DNA from: Amphimedon queenslandica
Taxonomy: Eukaryota > Porifera > Demospongiae > Haplosclerida > Niphatidae
Direction: 5' to 3'
Assembly: GCF_000090795.2 (NCBI RefSeq)
Contig: NW_003546258.1
Coordinates: 477,060 to 541,059 of the forward strand
DNA length: 64,000 nt
Shown here: one piece after another, positions 48,842 to 61,060 of the stretch
How positions within the stretch are numbered: the stretch's first letter is position 1
Layout: every line of letters starts with the position of its first letter
Notes under the pieces: model-generated
What the model was told of the DNA's origin: nothing
The model's input: only the letters and a program-made list of their open reading frames with translations
Databases searched by the model: none
Program-made: the position numbers and the translations under genes

Positions 48842-51800
48842 TTAAAGGACAGTCTCTGTTGGTGGAGTGTATTGAGAGAAAGCAGCTCCACTTCTTTTGT
48901 TATTAAAAGTAGCTCCTCCAGTGTTATCCAGTAATCCATCGTTGCTTGAAGAGTAGTATTTACTTCCAGAGCTGCTCTTTGGTATGACAAAGTTACTCGA
49001 GTCCTTCCATATCTTGAGATCGAGGATAGCCTGTCTGAAAGCTGCAGACCAAGCTTCTCTCTCTTCCTTGCTCTCAAAGGAGAAGTAATACTCATCATCT
49101 CTTTCGTGATCTTTGACAAGCAGGGTATTAAGTCGTCTCATTACTAGTCTAGGAGCATTCTCAACTGTCATATCCTAATAATAATAATAATAAATAATAA
49201 TAATTCATTTTAATTGACTATTTACTGACAGAATAGCTACATTTTAATCATGCAGCCAATCTCCATGGTAATGCTAACAGCAACTGACAATAAAAAATAT
49301 TTAAATTATAAAGTGACAGATATTTGAGGAGGTGGGTGTGCTTCGACACAGACTAAATATAATACACACACCATGTACTGTAGCTAATGGAGCAGGAGAG
49401 ATGCAATGTAAACTAATGATACACACCTAAAAACAGGATTGGCACATATACACTGTACATGTACCTACACAATGCATTTATAGCCTAAACTAAGGAGACC
49501 TAGACTATACATTACACTATCGGATGCATGTACATGTACATGTGATGCATGTATCTTACTTTGGTGAGGTTGATGGTACTGACTGGCATTTTCCTTCCCA
49601 CGTCTTCAGGGTAGGTCCAGCACCTCAAGTGGTGCTGTCTCAACACACACCACTGCCTTAACCAAGCTGGATAACCTGAGACCATTTGCTATAAGAGAAA
49701 TAGAGAGAGAGAGCTATCAATCAATAGCTATTATACTATACAGGACTGTGTTAGAAAATGGCATAAAATATAAATAAAGAGGTTCAAGTGTATATACATA
49801 TTAAAGTGCATGAACTGTCTGCTCTGTTAATTCTTATTTCTTACTTGTATGTTAATGAATCCAGTGGCCCGAGGTTGTGTAGCACAAGTTGGTTCAGCCA
49901 TTATAGAGCAACAGATCTGACCCCAGAGAGGCAGCAAAATATGATCACCTAAAACAAGCAATGATAATAAAAAACCTGTACACAATAGCTAGTATAATAT
50001 ATCTGTCTATATATCTCTTAACAACAACATATACACACATTAGATGCTAAATCTACATGGATATATCTATCTTTTCTTACCAGCTAGTAACAGGCAGAGT
50101 AGTGTCCCCACAGTAAAAGACTAACTAACTAACTAATAATAGTATTGCTGAGGCTTTTATACTTAAGGCACATACAGGAAGTGATTAATTAATATTAAAG
50201 TTAACTAACTGATTTCAATATCCTCTGATGCAATGTTGGCATTCAAGGAATGCAATTAAATAAATTAATAAGAATTTATATAGAGACATGTCATGACTTA
50301 CATCAACAAATTAAAATTAATAACAAATTAAAATGCACTCACTACCTTCCTTAAATAAATAAAACAAACAAATAAATAAATAAAAACATTACATTATACT
50401 TACCAGTAGATGAAGAAGTACCACTGGATCCTACAGCTCCAACTGTCAGTTTATAAGTGCGACATGTTCCTATTTTAAAATTTATAAAAGCTATGAACCT
50501 TATTCATACAAGAATTAGATAAACAGCAACTGGTAGACAACGTGTGTGTGAATTCTTATAATGACAACACGATGTTATTTGGTCTCTACAAGGTATTACA
50601 CTGAAGTACTAATCAACTTTATAATGTCTACTCTTCCTTTAGGATAGTAAACAGAATTACACCCAATACCCTCTACCTCATATACACACATGCATGTACA
50701 TATATGTACATGTACTTATAGTGTGTAGGTGAGTGTGTACCAATCAATATCTATTGATGTGTGGATGTTGCGTCTATACATGTACATGTACACACATATA
50801 TGTACATGTATATATCTCCATGACATGTACATTAGCTAATATTGTGAGAAAAATGACACATATAAATAAACAAACATCAAAAACACAAAGAACAATTATT
50901 TATCATAAAACTATTCTTCTCACGGCCCTGTATGTACATGTAGATCCTCCTGCCCCACCCTTTTCCTTACCCATTACATCGTCTAGCGTGAACTGAGAGT
51001 GTCCAGCGATAGTGAATGAGTGGGTGGGGTTGGCTGATTGTACTGAAGGGACATAAGGAGAGAGGGATAGGGTTGACGTTGATAACGGAGAGGACAAATG
51101 ATCATAGGAGAGGTCCTAGTATTAATAATAATAATACACAACGAAATGTAAGACATAAAAATATTAGTGAAGAAGAAGAGCATTTAAATATTACACATTC
51201 ACAAAGACAAGTAAAATGAAAAAAAATTATTCATTTATTTATTTATTATTAATGTCGTACTCTTTTTATTTTCTTCAGCACTTTGAGTGGAGTGGAGTCC
51301 TTACGAGAGGGTGTTCCTGACATGCTCCCTAAGCTAGTACCGGTATCAGTTTGGTTTGGTACTGAAGTATAGAGTTCAACTATCAGCTTGAAGTCATGCT
51401 CCACTTTATTAGGACTATAAGAGAAAGGATGAAAGTATTTTACTACCTTACTTCATTATTTTAATTAAAAGAACCTTTTTACGTGTTTTTAATTTTAGAA
51501 TTTAAAAATTTACAGATTAGCTACTGTTATAGCTAAGATAAAAAAGAAACAAATTTTAGATTTTATTTTTTTCATGTAAAATTAAAGTCACCTTAAAATA
51601 TCCCACATTTACAAAATTTATACATTAACAATTAAACAATTTAACGTGGATAAACATGCACATGTGTGAGTGGAATTACAAGAATCTTAATTGAAACTGA
51701 CTTCATGTATTCACCAAATAAGTTAATGGTGACACAGATGTATATTACATTAACAATACATTCCAATCAATAATGCCAACATTCCTCCCCATTATAAACA

Positions 51801-54800
51801 CCTGTAAAACTATTGAGCCAACAGCCAGTATAATATATGTAGTACATAGCTGTAGGCTCAATAGTTTTACAGGTGTTTATGCCTAATTTAATCTTTATGG
51901 TAACCACACAGCATATTATGTTTGACAGACTGACTGTCTGTTATACAAGACAAAATACTATTGTTATTATTCATTAATATTTGTTGTTCAAAAGGTGAAT
52001 GCGTGTAGTCAAACAATGGAGGGGCTTTATATGAATAACCTGATAACAATATGTGAACAATTGCCAGCATGCTTCATACTTGTAATGTGCAGTAGTAAGC
52101 TATTTTATACTGCACCAAATAATCCCCTTCATAAAAGGGTAATGATAATAATGACAAAATAAAGGACATTTTTTATTAATAATAATATTGTCATTGTTGC
52201 TTATTTGCTTGTTTACTTACAAGATTATAAAATCAGGAAATGCTATGTCGACCATAGACCTGTCAACCTCAATTAAAGTGGGCGTGTCTATCACCTGGTT
52301 ACCAAGACGAAAAAGACAAAAAACTCCAACCTTGTAATTAGAATCTTCAATGCATAAAAAAAGAAATTAAAAAAAATAATAATAGCAATACAACACCAAT
52401 TACCTAACCCACATGTATACTTAATCATGACTCAAGTAAAATATGATACACGGATTAATATTTAAATTCCAGGTACATCTTATTCCATTAAATAAGAGGC
52501 TACACCTTGAGAAGGAATCCATTGCTATTCAATACCCCACAGGTGGGATGAGAGGGTACACGTAGGCCACATGTAATGCAATATTATTAATAAAAGAATT
52601 TGAATTATTAGCTCACTTCAGTGTCATATAAACAATTAGAGAGAGAGAGAGAGGGAGGGAGGTGAAAATAATGGCTACACTGTACACATATATTTCTTTC
52701 TTTGTCTATATAATCTAGCTCTTACCAATTTTTCCTTTTGAAGATTCAAAATCTTTCCATTGGAGAGGGATCCTAATGTCTAAACAAACAAACAAACAAA
52801 CAAACAAACAAACAAATAAACAAGTAAGGGTGAGAGATGTGTGTACCTGATACTGCTAGTTTAGCTAGACAGGGTTTGTCAACATTGCCAACATTATCAC
52901 TACATAAATAAATAAATAAATAAACAATAAATGTAATAAAGACCTGATTGTATATACAAGAGCATGCATAATTAATTCAAATATTTTAATCAAGCACTCT
53001 CCCACAGTATAAATAGTTATTGTATGTACATGCACATACATTTCAATGTCCTTGTGTCCTTGTTTAACTTGCTGTAACTGCTTGAGGAGAGAGAGTGTCT
53101 TCATGTTTGATACAAACAAACTCTTTGATAATTCAATATTCTGTCTGACACTTTTGGACAAAGTAAGCATCTTAGAAGCACCATCCCTGATCATCCTCTC
53201 CTTTTCAATGGCCTCCTCTAGCAGAGATATTTCAAGGGACTCTTTTGACAACTAGTTAATATAAGTATATGCATTAGGGTTTGAATGGAGAATTCTATCA
53301 TAGTCGTTTTTGGCCAAAGACAAGTACAACTGTACATCGTCTTTGACCAAGCCACTCATGCAAATTCTAATATTCTCATGCTACATTGTGTATGTAGAAA
53401 GTTTGAGATGTTTCTAACAAATATTTTTCGATTTATGGCCAGTTAAAAAATTAGCCAACTTTTGAAAAAAAAAGCAAAGGCTATACTATATCCCAACTGA
53501 GTTTGACACCAGCCGCTTGGAATTTGAAAAATGTAGGCAACGTCACTAATGACGTCTTATAATGATATTCATAGAAGCATGGCCGACATTTTACAGCTGC
53601 GATATAGGCCTGTGTTTCACTCTTAAATGGGCTTTGTTTGTTCTGATAAGCAGTACAATAGCTGCTGGAGTCAACTAGTCTTCATAAAGCCCATCATTAT
53701 CAGAAGATCTAGCTCTGTTAGCTTTTTAAAGCAAGAATTATCAGTTTGGGCGCTCGACCACATGTTCTTATGTAAACTATGACATAGGATAAATTGTCAT
53801 AAAACGTCATTTTGGTATGCCATTGGGTTTATTGGGTTTATAGGGAGAACCCGGTTCTCAGGGTTCCCAAGGGCTGAGAGACCCAAGACCTGAGATCCTG
53901 TGATGGCATTGGGCGACTAAGAGCCTGTGATGGCATTGGGCGACTAAGAGCCTGTGAAAGTTTCATCCTTATCCCACATTCCTATAAAAAGTTATTCCAG
54001 TTTTTCTTGGGTCAAACTCAGTTGGGATATAGTATATATATAGCCCATGGTTTTTTCCAAAAAATGGCTCCGAAATCACCCCAAATTTTTATTACATTTT
54101 CTGATACATATTGATGTCTTGATGCTGTGTAGAAAGTTTGAGCTGATTCCGAGTTCAATTTTTCAAGTTACAGCCATTTTAAGAAAACGCCAAAATTCTA
54201 AAAAATACCCAAGGCTATAGCCCATGTTTTTTTCTAAAAAATGGCTCCGAAATCATCCCAAATTTTTATTACATTTTCTGATACATATTGATGTCTTTAT
54301 GCTGTGTAGAAAGTTTGAGCTGATTCTGAGTTCAATTTTTCAAGTTACAGCCATTTTAAGAAAACGCCAAAATTCTGAAAAATACCCAAGGCTATAGCCC
54401 ATGGTTTTTTCCAAAAATGGCTCCGAAATCACCCCAAATTTTTATTACGTTTTCTGATACACATTGATGTCCTTATGTTGTGTAGAAAGTTTGAGCTAAT
54501 TCCGACAGACATTTTTCAAGTTATGGCCATTACATTTTCTGATACACATTGATGTACTTATGCTGTGTTAAAAGCTAATTATACAATTCTGACAAATAAT
54601 TTTCAAGTTATGAGCATTTTAAAAACAAGCCAACTAAAATCCCATATTTATATTCAATATAACTAACAGTACATAATACAGTGCCTCCAGTATATAATCC
54701 AATATTCATACTTTATGCTTCTTCAATGATTCATTTTCTTTATTATCCTCATACTGCACGGTTGCCTCAGAAGGAGAGGGCATCGGGTCTCCACTGCCGA

Positions 54801-54879
54801 CCTTTCTCTTTAAACCAACCAGCGAACTAACCACAGGAAGGTCAGGATATAGCTTGGACTCATCTCCAGAAGACTCCAT
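48842..54879 (-). CDS. RTKN: Rhotekin-like Rho effector (HR1, anillin-like, PH)
   Basis: Binds Rho-GTP; rhotekins link Rho to septins and the cytoskeleton. Exons on the minus strand: 54879-54709 (MESSGDESKLYPDLP), 53251-53040 with the HR1 coiled coil (ISLLEEAIEKERMIRDGASK; human ELQRKLDHEIRMREGACKLL), about 52902-52850, about 52780-52727 (DIRIPLQWKDFESSKGKIG; human DLRIPLMWKDTEYF), about 52332-52220 (GVFCLFRLGNQVIDTPTLIE and VDRSMVDIAFPDFI), 51418-51262, about 51118-50971, about 50469-50403, 49949-49845 (ILLPLWGQICCSIMAEPTCA), 49692-49557 (AWLRQWCVLRQHHLRCW, start of PH) and 49174-48842 (DDEYYFSFESKEEREAWSAA, end of PH). The domain order and exon motifs fit rhotekin rather than anillin. One intron houses subfamily A repeats and a nested transposon. 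Confidence 0.88.
51794..51880. mobile_element. 87-bp hairpin with 26-bp perfect arms
   Basis: Positions 51794-51819 and 51855-51880 are exact reverse complements (arm core AACACCTGTAAAACTATTGA), separated by a 35-bp loop containing CAGCCAGTATAATATATG. It lies in a rhotekin-like intron, and no second copy is seen here. It could be a short MITE or a hairpin RNA source. Confidence 0.75.
52780..52822. repeat. (AAAC)n microsatellite
   Basis: About nine AAAC units followed by AAAT and AAAC variants, just beside a rhotekin-like exon. Confidence 0.85.
53484..54034. mobile_element. TIR transposon inserted in a subfamily A repeat
   Basis: Terminal inverted repeats 53484-53507 and 54011-54034 are exact over 24 bp (inner part CCCAACTGAGTTTGAC). 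Immediately outside, the repeat marker 'aaaggctat' is on the left and 'tatagcccatgg' on the right, so the element split a subfamily A unit at its CTATAG core; TA dinucleotides flank both ends, fitting a TA target duplication. Its interior is non-coding, with a short tandem duplication (GGCATTGGGCGACTAAGAGC at about 53903 and 53934). It is in the first rhotekin-like intron. Confidence 0.8.
54035..54640 (+). repeat. Subfamily A tandem repeat, three to four units
   Basis: Markers CCAAGGCTAT at 54209 and 54386 (period 177 bp). Units have 'aaaatggctccgaaatca', 'gctgtgtagaaagtttgag' and 'ttcaagttacagccatttta'. The last unit (from about 54520) is degraded. A degenerate relative lies left of the inserted transposon at about 53280-53483. 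Confidence 0.9.
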
Positions 54880-55050
54880 AATTTTAAAAGAAATTCAAAG
54901 AGAATAGGTTTGTCAGTAATGATGGCGCCCTTCTTGAAATAATCACGTGAGTTAACGAGGTCACATGACATGTGTCAATTAGATCTATTAATAAATTTTA
55001 TAAGTAGCCACGCCCTCTCATTATAGTTTCTTCTGATCTGTAAGTAAACA

Positions 55051-56985
55051 ATGATGATGGCAGAAGAAGAGGAGTCCATAACTACTGGTACTAATGGGGT
55101 CTGTTTGAAAGAGACAGGAACTGGCAATGGAGGATCAAATGGTTTAGTGAATAATGGAGGGACTGTTAATGACCCTGGAGTGGAACAAGAAGCTGATAAA
55201 GAGGAAGGAGGGACTGTATCTTATGAAATGTATAAAACCGTTTTAGACGAAAGGGATCAGTTATCACTTACTTTAAAAGATATAAAGCAACAGGTAAACA
55301 ATTAATGTATCCATAAACCTTACCTCTCCCTCCTCTCTCTTTAGGAAGATTCCTTTCAAGCAATTGCAAAGAGAGTGAGTATTTAAAATGTGAACGTTGA
55401 GGTGAACGTCTAACTTCTCTCCCTCCCCCTCTCTTTCTCCTCCAGTTAGAGGTAAAGTGTCTATCCCAACAAGAAGAAATGGAGGAATTAGAAGAAAGGC
55501 TTCAAAAAGAAAAGAATACAACCACATCATTACAAGAAGAACTGAATAAAAAAATAACAGAAGTGAGTATGATAGTTAAGTAATTGATTAACGAATTAAT
55601 TTTAGTTATCTCAAGCAATTAAAAATGAAGAAACAGTCATGGACAGACTGTCTTCTCTTGATCAGGAAAGAATGAAATTATTGGATGAGCAAGTGACCTT
55701 GGAGAGAAAGACAAAGGAATTGAATAGAGTAATAAACAATAACAATTAATGATAATGTTATTGTAAATTTTTGTGATTTAGGAATTGGAGAAGGCACAAG
55801 CAGTTGTTAAAAATCAAAAAGTGGAATTAACTAAATTGAAAACAGCAAACGACAAACAAGTAAATACATAAAATACACAAAATACACATTTTTATTTCAC
55901 ATAACTACCTCATCAACACATCTAATTAATTAATTAACCTTTGTTATTAACTTTAAGGAAACGTCATTATCTGAAACAACACGTGAACTGTCAAAGTTAA
56001 AAGAAGAAACGTCTTCCTTGAGCATCAAATTAAAATGGGCACAGAACAAACTAAAGACTGAAACAGAAGGACACAAAGTAAGAGAACCACTCCAATGATG
56101 TCTACCTTCCTTTTCCCTCCCTCCCAAAGGATACTAAATCACAATTAGCAGCAACAGCAAAGAAGCTTAAGCAAACAAAGGAAGAGAGTGATCAGATTCG
56201 TTCCGATCTTAAAAAGATGATCTCCGAGTATCAGGAATCGGAAGAAATGAGATCAAATTCACTCGACGTCAAATTAAAGAAAACGGAAGAGGAGCTGAGA
56301 CAGCAGGAGCAAGAGATCGCTGACCAACAGCAGCTTCTTGAGTTAACAGTTAAAGATCTTGAGATTAACCAGGCCTCACTAGAAATAGCTAACAAAGAAA
56401 TACAGCAACTGAAAAATAAAGTGATCCATTTTGAAAACACACTTGGTATTTATTAATTGGTGCTGTACATGTAGGTGTCAGAATTGATAAATCAGATGAC
56501 AGAGAAGCAGGAAGAGTTGGACAGAATGAAAGTTGAGAATGCGCGAGAGAAAAAAGAGCAGCAAAAACTATTGAATGAAAAAACTGCTATACAAGACATG
56601 AACAAAGATATTGAGAAGTATGTACATGTACATGAAAATATATACATTTACGTACAGTACATGTACTATGAATAATTATTATTTTTTAATTTTGAATATT
56701 TTATTTTTTTTAGGGAGCGATTGGACTATGCTGCACTAAAGGAAAGCCACACCCACTTACAAAAAACAGCTCAGCATCTTGAGAGGGAGGTTAGCAGACG
56801 GAAGGACAAAGAGGCGGAGCTTTTGACGTTTTCGGACAAAATGTCGTCACTAAATGCTGAGCTGAGAACTGAGAGAGATTCACTAGAGCAATCAGTGATA
56901 CAACTGGAGAATAAATTAAAGAAAGAAGTTGATAATAATGAAATGATTGAAGGGAAGCTTAAAGAAATGGTAAAATATAACTTAA

Positions 56986-57016
<31 letters not shown>

Positions 57017-58880
57017 AGGCTGATAAGTTACAGTTGGTTGAGAGATCCAGTCATAAAGAGATAAATTCATTAATGCAAGCACTACAAGACAAATCAAAAG
57101 CTGGTGAGAAAAATATTTTACATGTACAGTATAGCCTCTTTTAATGGACACTCTCTATAGTGTACACCTCCATTTAAGGGACAGCACTTAGTATACCAAT
57201 TACATTCCTTACTGTATAAAATAACCTCCACATAAAGGACACCTCTGTATAACAGAGCAACTGTCTTGTATTAAAGTGTCCATTATACATGTATAGAGGC
57301 TAGTCTGTACATGTATAACTGTATGTACATGTACTGTACCAATGTCTGTTTCTTACAGTTGAGCAGTTGTCAGTATCGCTGGAGGAAGAGAGAGAACAGA
57401 TGGTGGCCATTAAGAGAAAACACTTGAACAATATCAAAGACATGCAAAGACAAATACAACTCTACTCAAAGTACAGTATAATAATAATAATTATTATTTT
57501 ATTTATTTATTATTATTATTATTATTAATAGGCGTATTGAACAGTTGGAGGCTAGCACACAATCAGATGTAGCGACACTGCCTGTGACATCATCAGGTCA
57601 CATGACTTCTGGTCACATGATGAGGTCTGCCCACTCCCATGGATCACTAGATGGATCACTTAACAATATCCCATTAACAAACCAAACCCACTCAACGTCG
57701 TTAACACCTAACAACAGAATGTCACCTGACGTAAGTACATGTACAATAGTTGCAGTTTGTTCTATTTTTAGAACAACGAATATATATTACTATTTGTTCT
57801 ATTTTTAGAATTTTATTCCTTCCCCTCAATTACAGTCCAGCTCACCATCCCACATGCACACTGTACAAGGTGGGGGCGTGAGCACAGGAGGGGGCGTGGC
57901 TGCAGGTATAGGACTGTTTCAAACGTTGGATCATGAGAAGACAGTCCTGGTTGATAAGTTGTGCCAAATGAAGCGACAGCTAGCAAAGAAAGAAGAAAAA
58001 ATTGAATTTTATGAAGGACACGTCCAGCAATTAACAGAAGACATCAAATCAAAATCAAGGTAATTAATTACCGTATATACTGGTTTATTTTCGCGGGGGA
58101 ATATTCTCACGAATTTCACAGTTTCTTGCTCAGTCACAAAATTTTCCACCACAAAATCCTGCATTTCCACCATTGCCACGTGGTGCAGTCTGCAGGCTAT
58201 TCGCGAAAATTAATCCCGCGAAATCTTAGAAATGAAAGATTCACGAAAATTTTCTACCGCAAAAATAAATCAGTATACGGCATTTTAATATAATCATTAA
58301 TTATTATTATTAGATTGATACAGCATTTCATAATGAGAGAGGAAGCTGGTGCTCTCATTCCGCCAGAAGCTGACGCCAATAAAGAGCAATTATCGAGAAG
58401 GAGTTCTTCTAGTATAATGGGTACCGTGTTTAAAGGGGGCGGAGTTGGGGGTGGAGCCAGTCATAAACAGGCTGAGATGAGTCTAGAACTATCTTTAGAA
58501 ATCAATAGAAAGATGCAGGCAGTACTTGAGGACACCATACTGAAGAATATAACATTAAAAGTAATTTAACAGTAATAGTGATGATGATTATGTATAGTGG
58601 ACCATTCGTCTTTGATGAGAAAAGTACCACATTACACATGTATGTTAAAATTGTCCCCCAGTTAAACTCAATTTTAGGGGCAATTTTACACCTCAATTTT
58701 TTACTTCATTTAACGCTTAAACTGCCGAGCATATAATCTCTTGTCTTAGTACAATACAATAAACAAATAACACTGGATTATTTATTATTTATTTAATAGG
58801 AAAGTTTGAATACTTTGGGCCAAGAGGTAGCCAGACTCTCAGCTCAAATACCAAAGAACACTTCAACTTCTAATAGATAA
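55051..58880 (+). CDS. CCDC186: CCDC186-like coiled-coil protein
   Basis: CCDC186 is a Golgi coiled-coil RAB2 effector for dense-core vesicle maturation. About fourteen exons from MMMAEEEESITTGTNGVCLK to NTSTSNR and TAA at 58878. After an acidic, Gly-rich N-terminus the protein is almost continuous coiled coil (for example LEKAQAVVKNQKVELTKLKT, AATAKKLKQTKEESDQIRSD, EEELRQQEQEIADQQQLLEL). The C-terminus carries the family signature: LVDKLCQMKRQLAKKEEKIE, FYEGHVQQLTEDI, LIQHFIMREEAGAL, LSRRSSSSIMGTVF, MSLELSLEINRKMQAVLEDT and LKNITLKESLNTLGQEVARL, collinear with human CCDC186. Introns hold fold-back elements at about 57125-57310 and 58073-58285. Confidence 0.9.
57125..57310. mobile_element. 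Fold-back element, 'ggacac' family
   Basis: TATAGCCTCTTTTAATGGACAC on the left and GTGTCCATTATACATGTATAGAGGCTA on the right are inverted. The interior has 'ggacacctctgtataaca' and 'taccaattacattcctta', the reverse complement of blocks at 3083-3300 and 59670-59830. Confidence 0.75.
58073..58285. mobile_element. Fold-back element, CCGTATA family
   Basis: CCGTATATACTGGTTTATTTTCGCGG on the left and CGCAAAAATAAATCAGTATACGG on the right form near-perfect inverted ends. The interior has TTCGCGAAAATTAATCCCGCGAAAT. It is in a CCDC186 intron. Confidence 0.75.
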
Positions 58881-59228
58881 TCACATTAATTAATAAACAA
58901 TCATTGTTATTTTTTATCAATCTTCATGAAGACACCACTACATTGTAACATTATTATTATTATACAATTTTTGCTTATTATTATTATTGATTCCGTCATT
59001 TTGTATCATCATTTAATAATTATCATTAATTATTTAATAATTAATTTAAAATAATTAATAAATCTACTCTCATAAAACAATAACACATACAGTACATTGA
59101 CTACATACACATGTACATTGTACACACGACACAAAATGTCTACTTTTAAAGGACATGACAATCATATCATTAATAATGTTCGATAAATAACAAATAAAAT
59201 AAAATAAATAAAATAGATTTGATCGATT
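58881..59228. other. Gap between CCDC186 and SLBP
   Basis: Convergent 3' flanks, very AT-rich (many ATT/TTA runs), with an ACATGTACATTGTACAC stretch near 59110. Several AATAAA-type signals are present in both directions. No gene is seen. Confidence 0.5.
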
Positions 59229-60763
59229 TTAAACTTCTAATGGATTCTCGCTAAAGTCAATATTACTAAAAAGAGGAGGAGGGAGGGTAGAGATAGAAAA
59301 AGTGGGAGGATTATAATGAATACAATTAAAACTGGCTAGTAAACAACCAATGTAATACAATACTCATGCATTGCTATGGTAACTCACATGTCACACAGTG
59401 CTGCGTCTTCGCTAGTAAACTGGTTACTGGTCGCTGGTACAGTGGAGGCACTGGGTGGGTCCCAGCGATGTAGGCTCTTCCGCCATAGTCTGTACTGTCC
59501 TTGCCATGCTCTGGTACTGCATTTCTTGTACTTGTCAGGAGTCCATGGGTCAGAATGTCTCCGGCTAGCTCTTTAGAGAGAGAGAGAAAGGGGATAGAGA
59601 GAGAGAGAGAGAATAATGTACATGTACAGACTAGCCAATGGCAATTGAGTACAAAACAGTTGCACATGTTCAGTATAGCCTCTATATAATGGACACTTCA
59701 GTACAAAACAGTTACTATTATACAGAGGTGTCCTTTATGTGGAGGCTATTTTATACATTAAGGAATGTAATTGGTACACTAGGTACTGTCTGTTAAAATA
59801 ATGGAGGTGTACGCTATAAAGTGACTTACTTTGGTAGTGTTGCTATGTAGCTTTCATATCCGATCGTGTTCTTTCCCATTTCAATTTGTTTCTGTCTTTG
59901 AGCTAGTCTGTGACCATCGGTGAGTATGTCTTCATTACCTTTCGTATGCCAGGGTGGACTATTGGTCCTATAAATACAAAAATAACAATAACAATAACGT
60001 CATTATAATGATAAATAATAATAATAAATAACAGTAGTCCTTACTTGTCTGCGAGGACTCTCCCCCCAAACAGTCTCCTCTGTACTCCCATCCTTCCTCC
60101 GGTTCCTCTCTCTCCCTCTGGGGTACACATCTCAACATCCATTCCTTCCTCTGCTGGAGGTAGGCTAGTTAAAGATGGCGGGACAATAGGAGGGGCAGGA
60201 GTGATAGTAAGATCCCGTATAGGGTGTCTCTTCTTGGGTATTTCAATAGGAGACAATCCAACCCTCTCTCCCATCCTCCTCTTGCCAGAGCTACGAGCAG
60301 CTCGAGCGTAAGAGGCCGATGGTACTCGAAATGATCCGTTCATGTTGCTACGACAACTATTGGGCGTGGTCAACAGGCCTGGAGATGAAGCGTTGATTAT
60401 AGAAGTACTCATGTTCTCTTTATTAGCGGAGGAGGAGGAGGGAGGGAAGAATACCTGTCCCTCTAGAGCCGATTTAGGTGTTGACTGGGGAGGTTGTTGT
60501 TCGTTAGGAGTGGAGTGAGTTAATGGTGTGGTGGATACTGGAGTTTGAGGAGGAGGAGGAGCTGAGAATGAACTGTTGGCTAATTGCTGTTTGATCTCTA
60601 TTGACTTGTTCCTAATATAAAAAATAAATGAATAAAATAAAAAGTCCTTTATTCCTTACATAAGTTGTTCCAGTGCCTCCTGGTTTCCTGATAGTTCAGC
60701 ATCAGAGATGTCTACCCAGTCAATGTGCTCAAACTTTAGATCCCAACCGTCACCGTCCGCCAT
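59229..60763 (-). CDS. SLBP: Histone stem-loop binding protein
   Basis: Binds the 3' stem-loop of replication-dependent histone mRNAs for their processing, export and translation. Exon 1 starts at 60763 with [21 protein letters not shown] Pro/Ser-rich exon follows, then a linker with [20 protein letters not shown]. The RNA-binding domain spans two exons: [30 protein letters not shown], then [39 protein letters not shown]. The TPDK site corresponds to the phospho-Thr TPNK loop of human SLBP. The terminal exon is only 37 bp (59265-59229), giving [11 protein letters not shown] after a GTGAGT donor. An intron near 59670-59830 carries a 'ggacac' element. It is divergent from the ALMS-motif gene with shared E2F and NRF1 sites. 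Confidence 0.94.
59670..59830. mobile_element. 'ggacac' family element in SLBP intron
   Basis: Shares 'cagtatagcctctatataatggacac', 'cagaggtgtcctttatgtgg' and 'aggaatgtaattggtacac' with the elements at 3083 and 57125. The right arm is shorter than the left. Confidence 0.65.
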
Positions 60764-60886
60764 TGTTGACCTGAAGACCTACTAGCAAGAATAAAGATAT
60801 ATGTCTTAGTAATAGAGGCATACCAGTAACAGACAGAAAGAGAGAGAGACAGAGATGAGATACTGGTATCACTGGACTTTTGTCAC

Positions 60887-60937
60887 TTTTCCCGCGGGAG
60901 GAACTAATGGTTCGCGCCTTTTTAATGCGCATGCGCA
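60887..60937. promoter_or_regulatory. E2F-like and NRF1-like sites, SLBP promoter
   Basis: TTTTCCCGCGGGA (60887-60899) fits the palindromic E2F consensus, TTCGCGCC (60911-60918) is a second E2F-like half site, and TGCGCATGCGCA (60926-60937) is a perfect NRF1 palindrome. All lie between the divergent SLBP and ALMS-motif starts, 124 to 174 bp from each start codon. SLBP is a cell-cycle gene in animals, so an E2F input fits. Confidence 0.6.
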
Positions 60938-61060
60938 GAACACTATTTTATTTATTAATGAGCTCGTCAATAAAATTTAATTATAAAGATGGCGTTCAAT
61001 TCAAAACTCTAAATTTTTATCTCTCGATCTTCATTAATTGACATATGCTACTAGTGAGCC

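Noticed and set aside
60045-60311. Plus-strand frame over SLBP
   Set aside because: It is antisense to the Pro-rich SLBP exon, whose frame joins the RNA-binding domain exons in phase.
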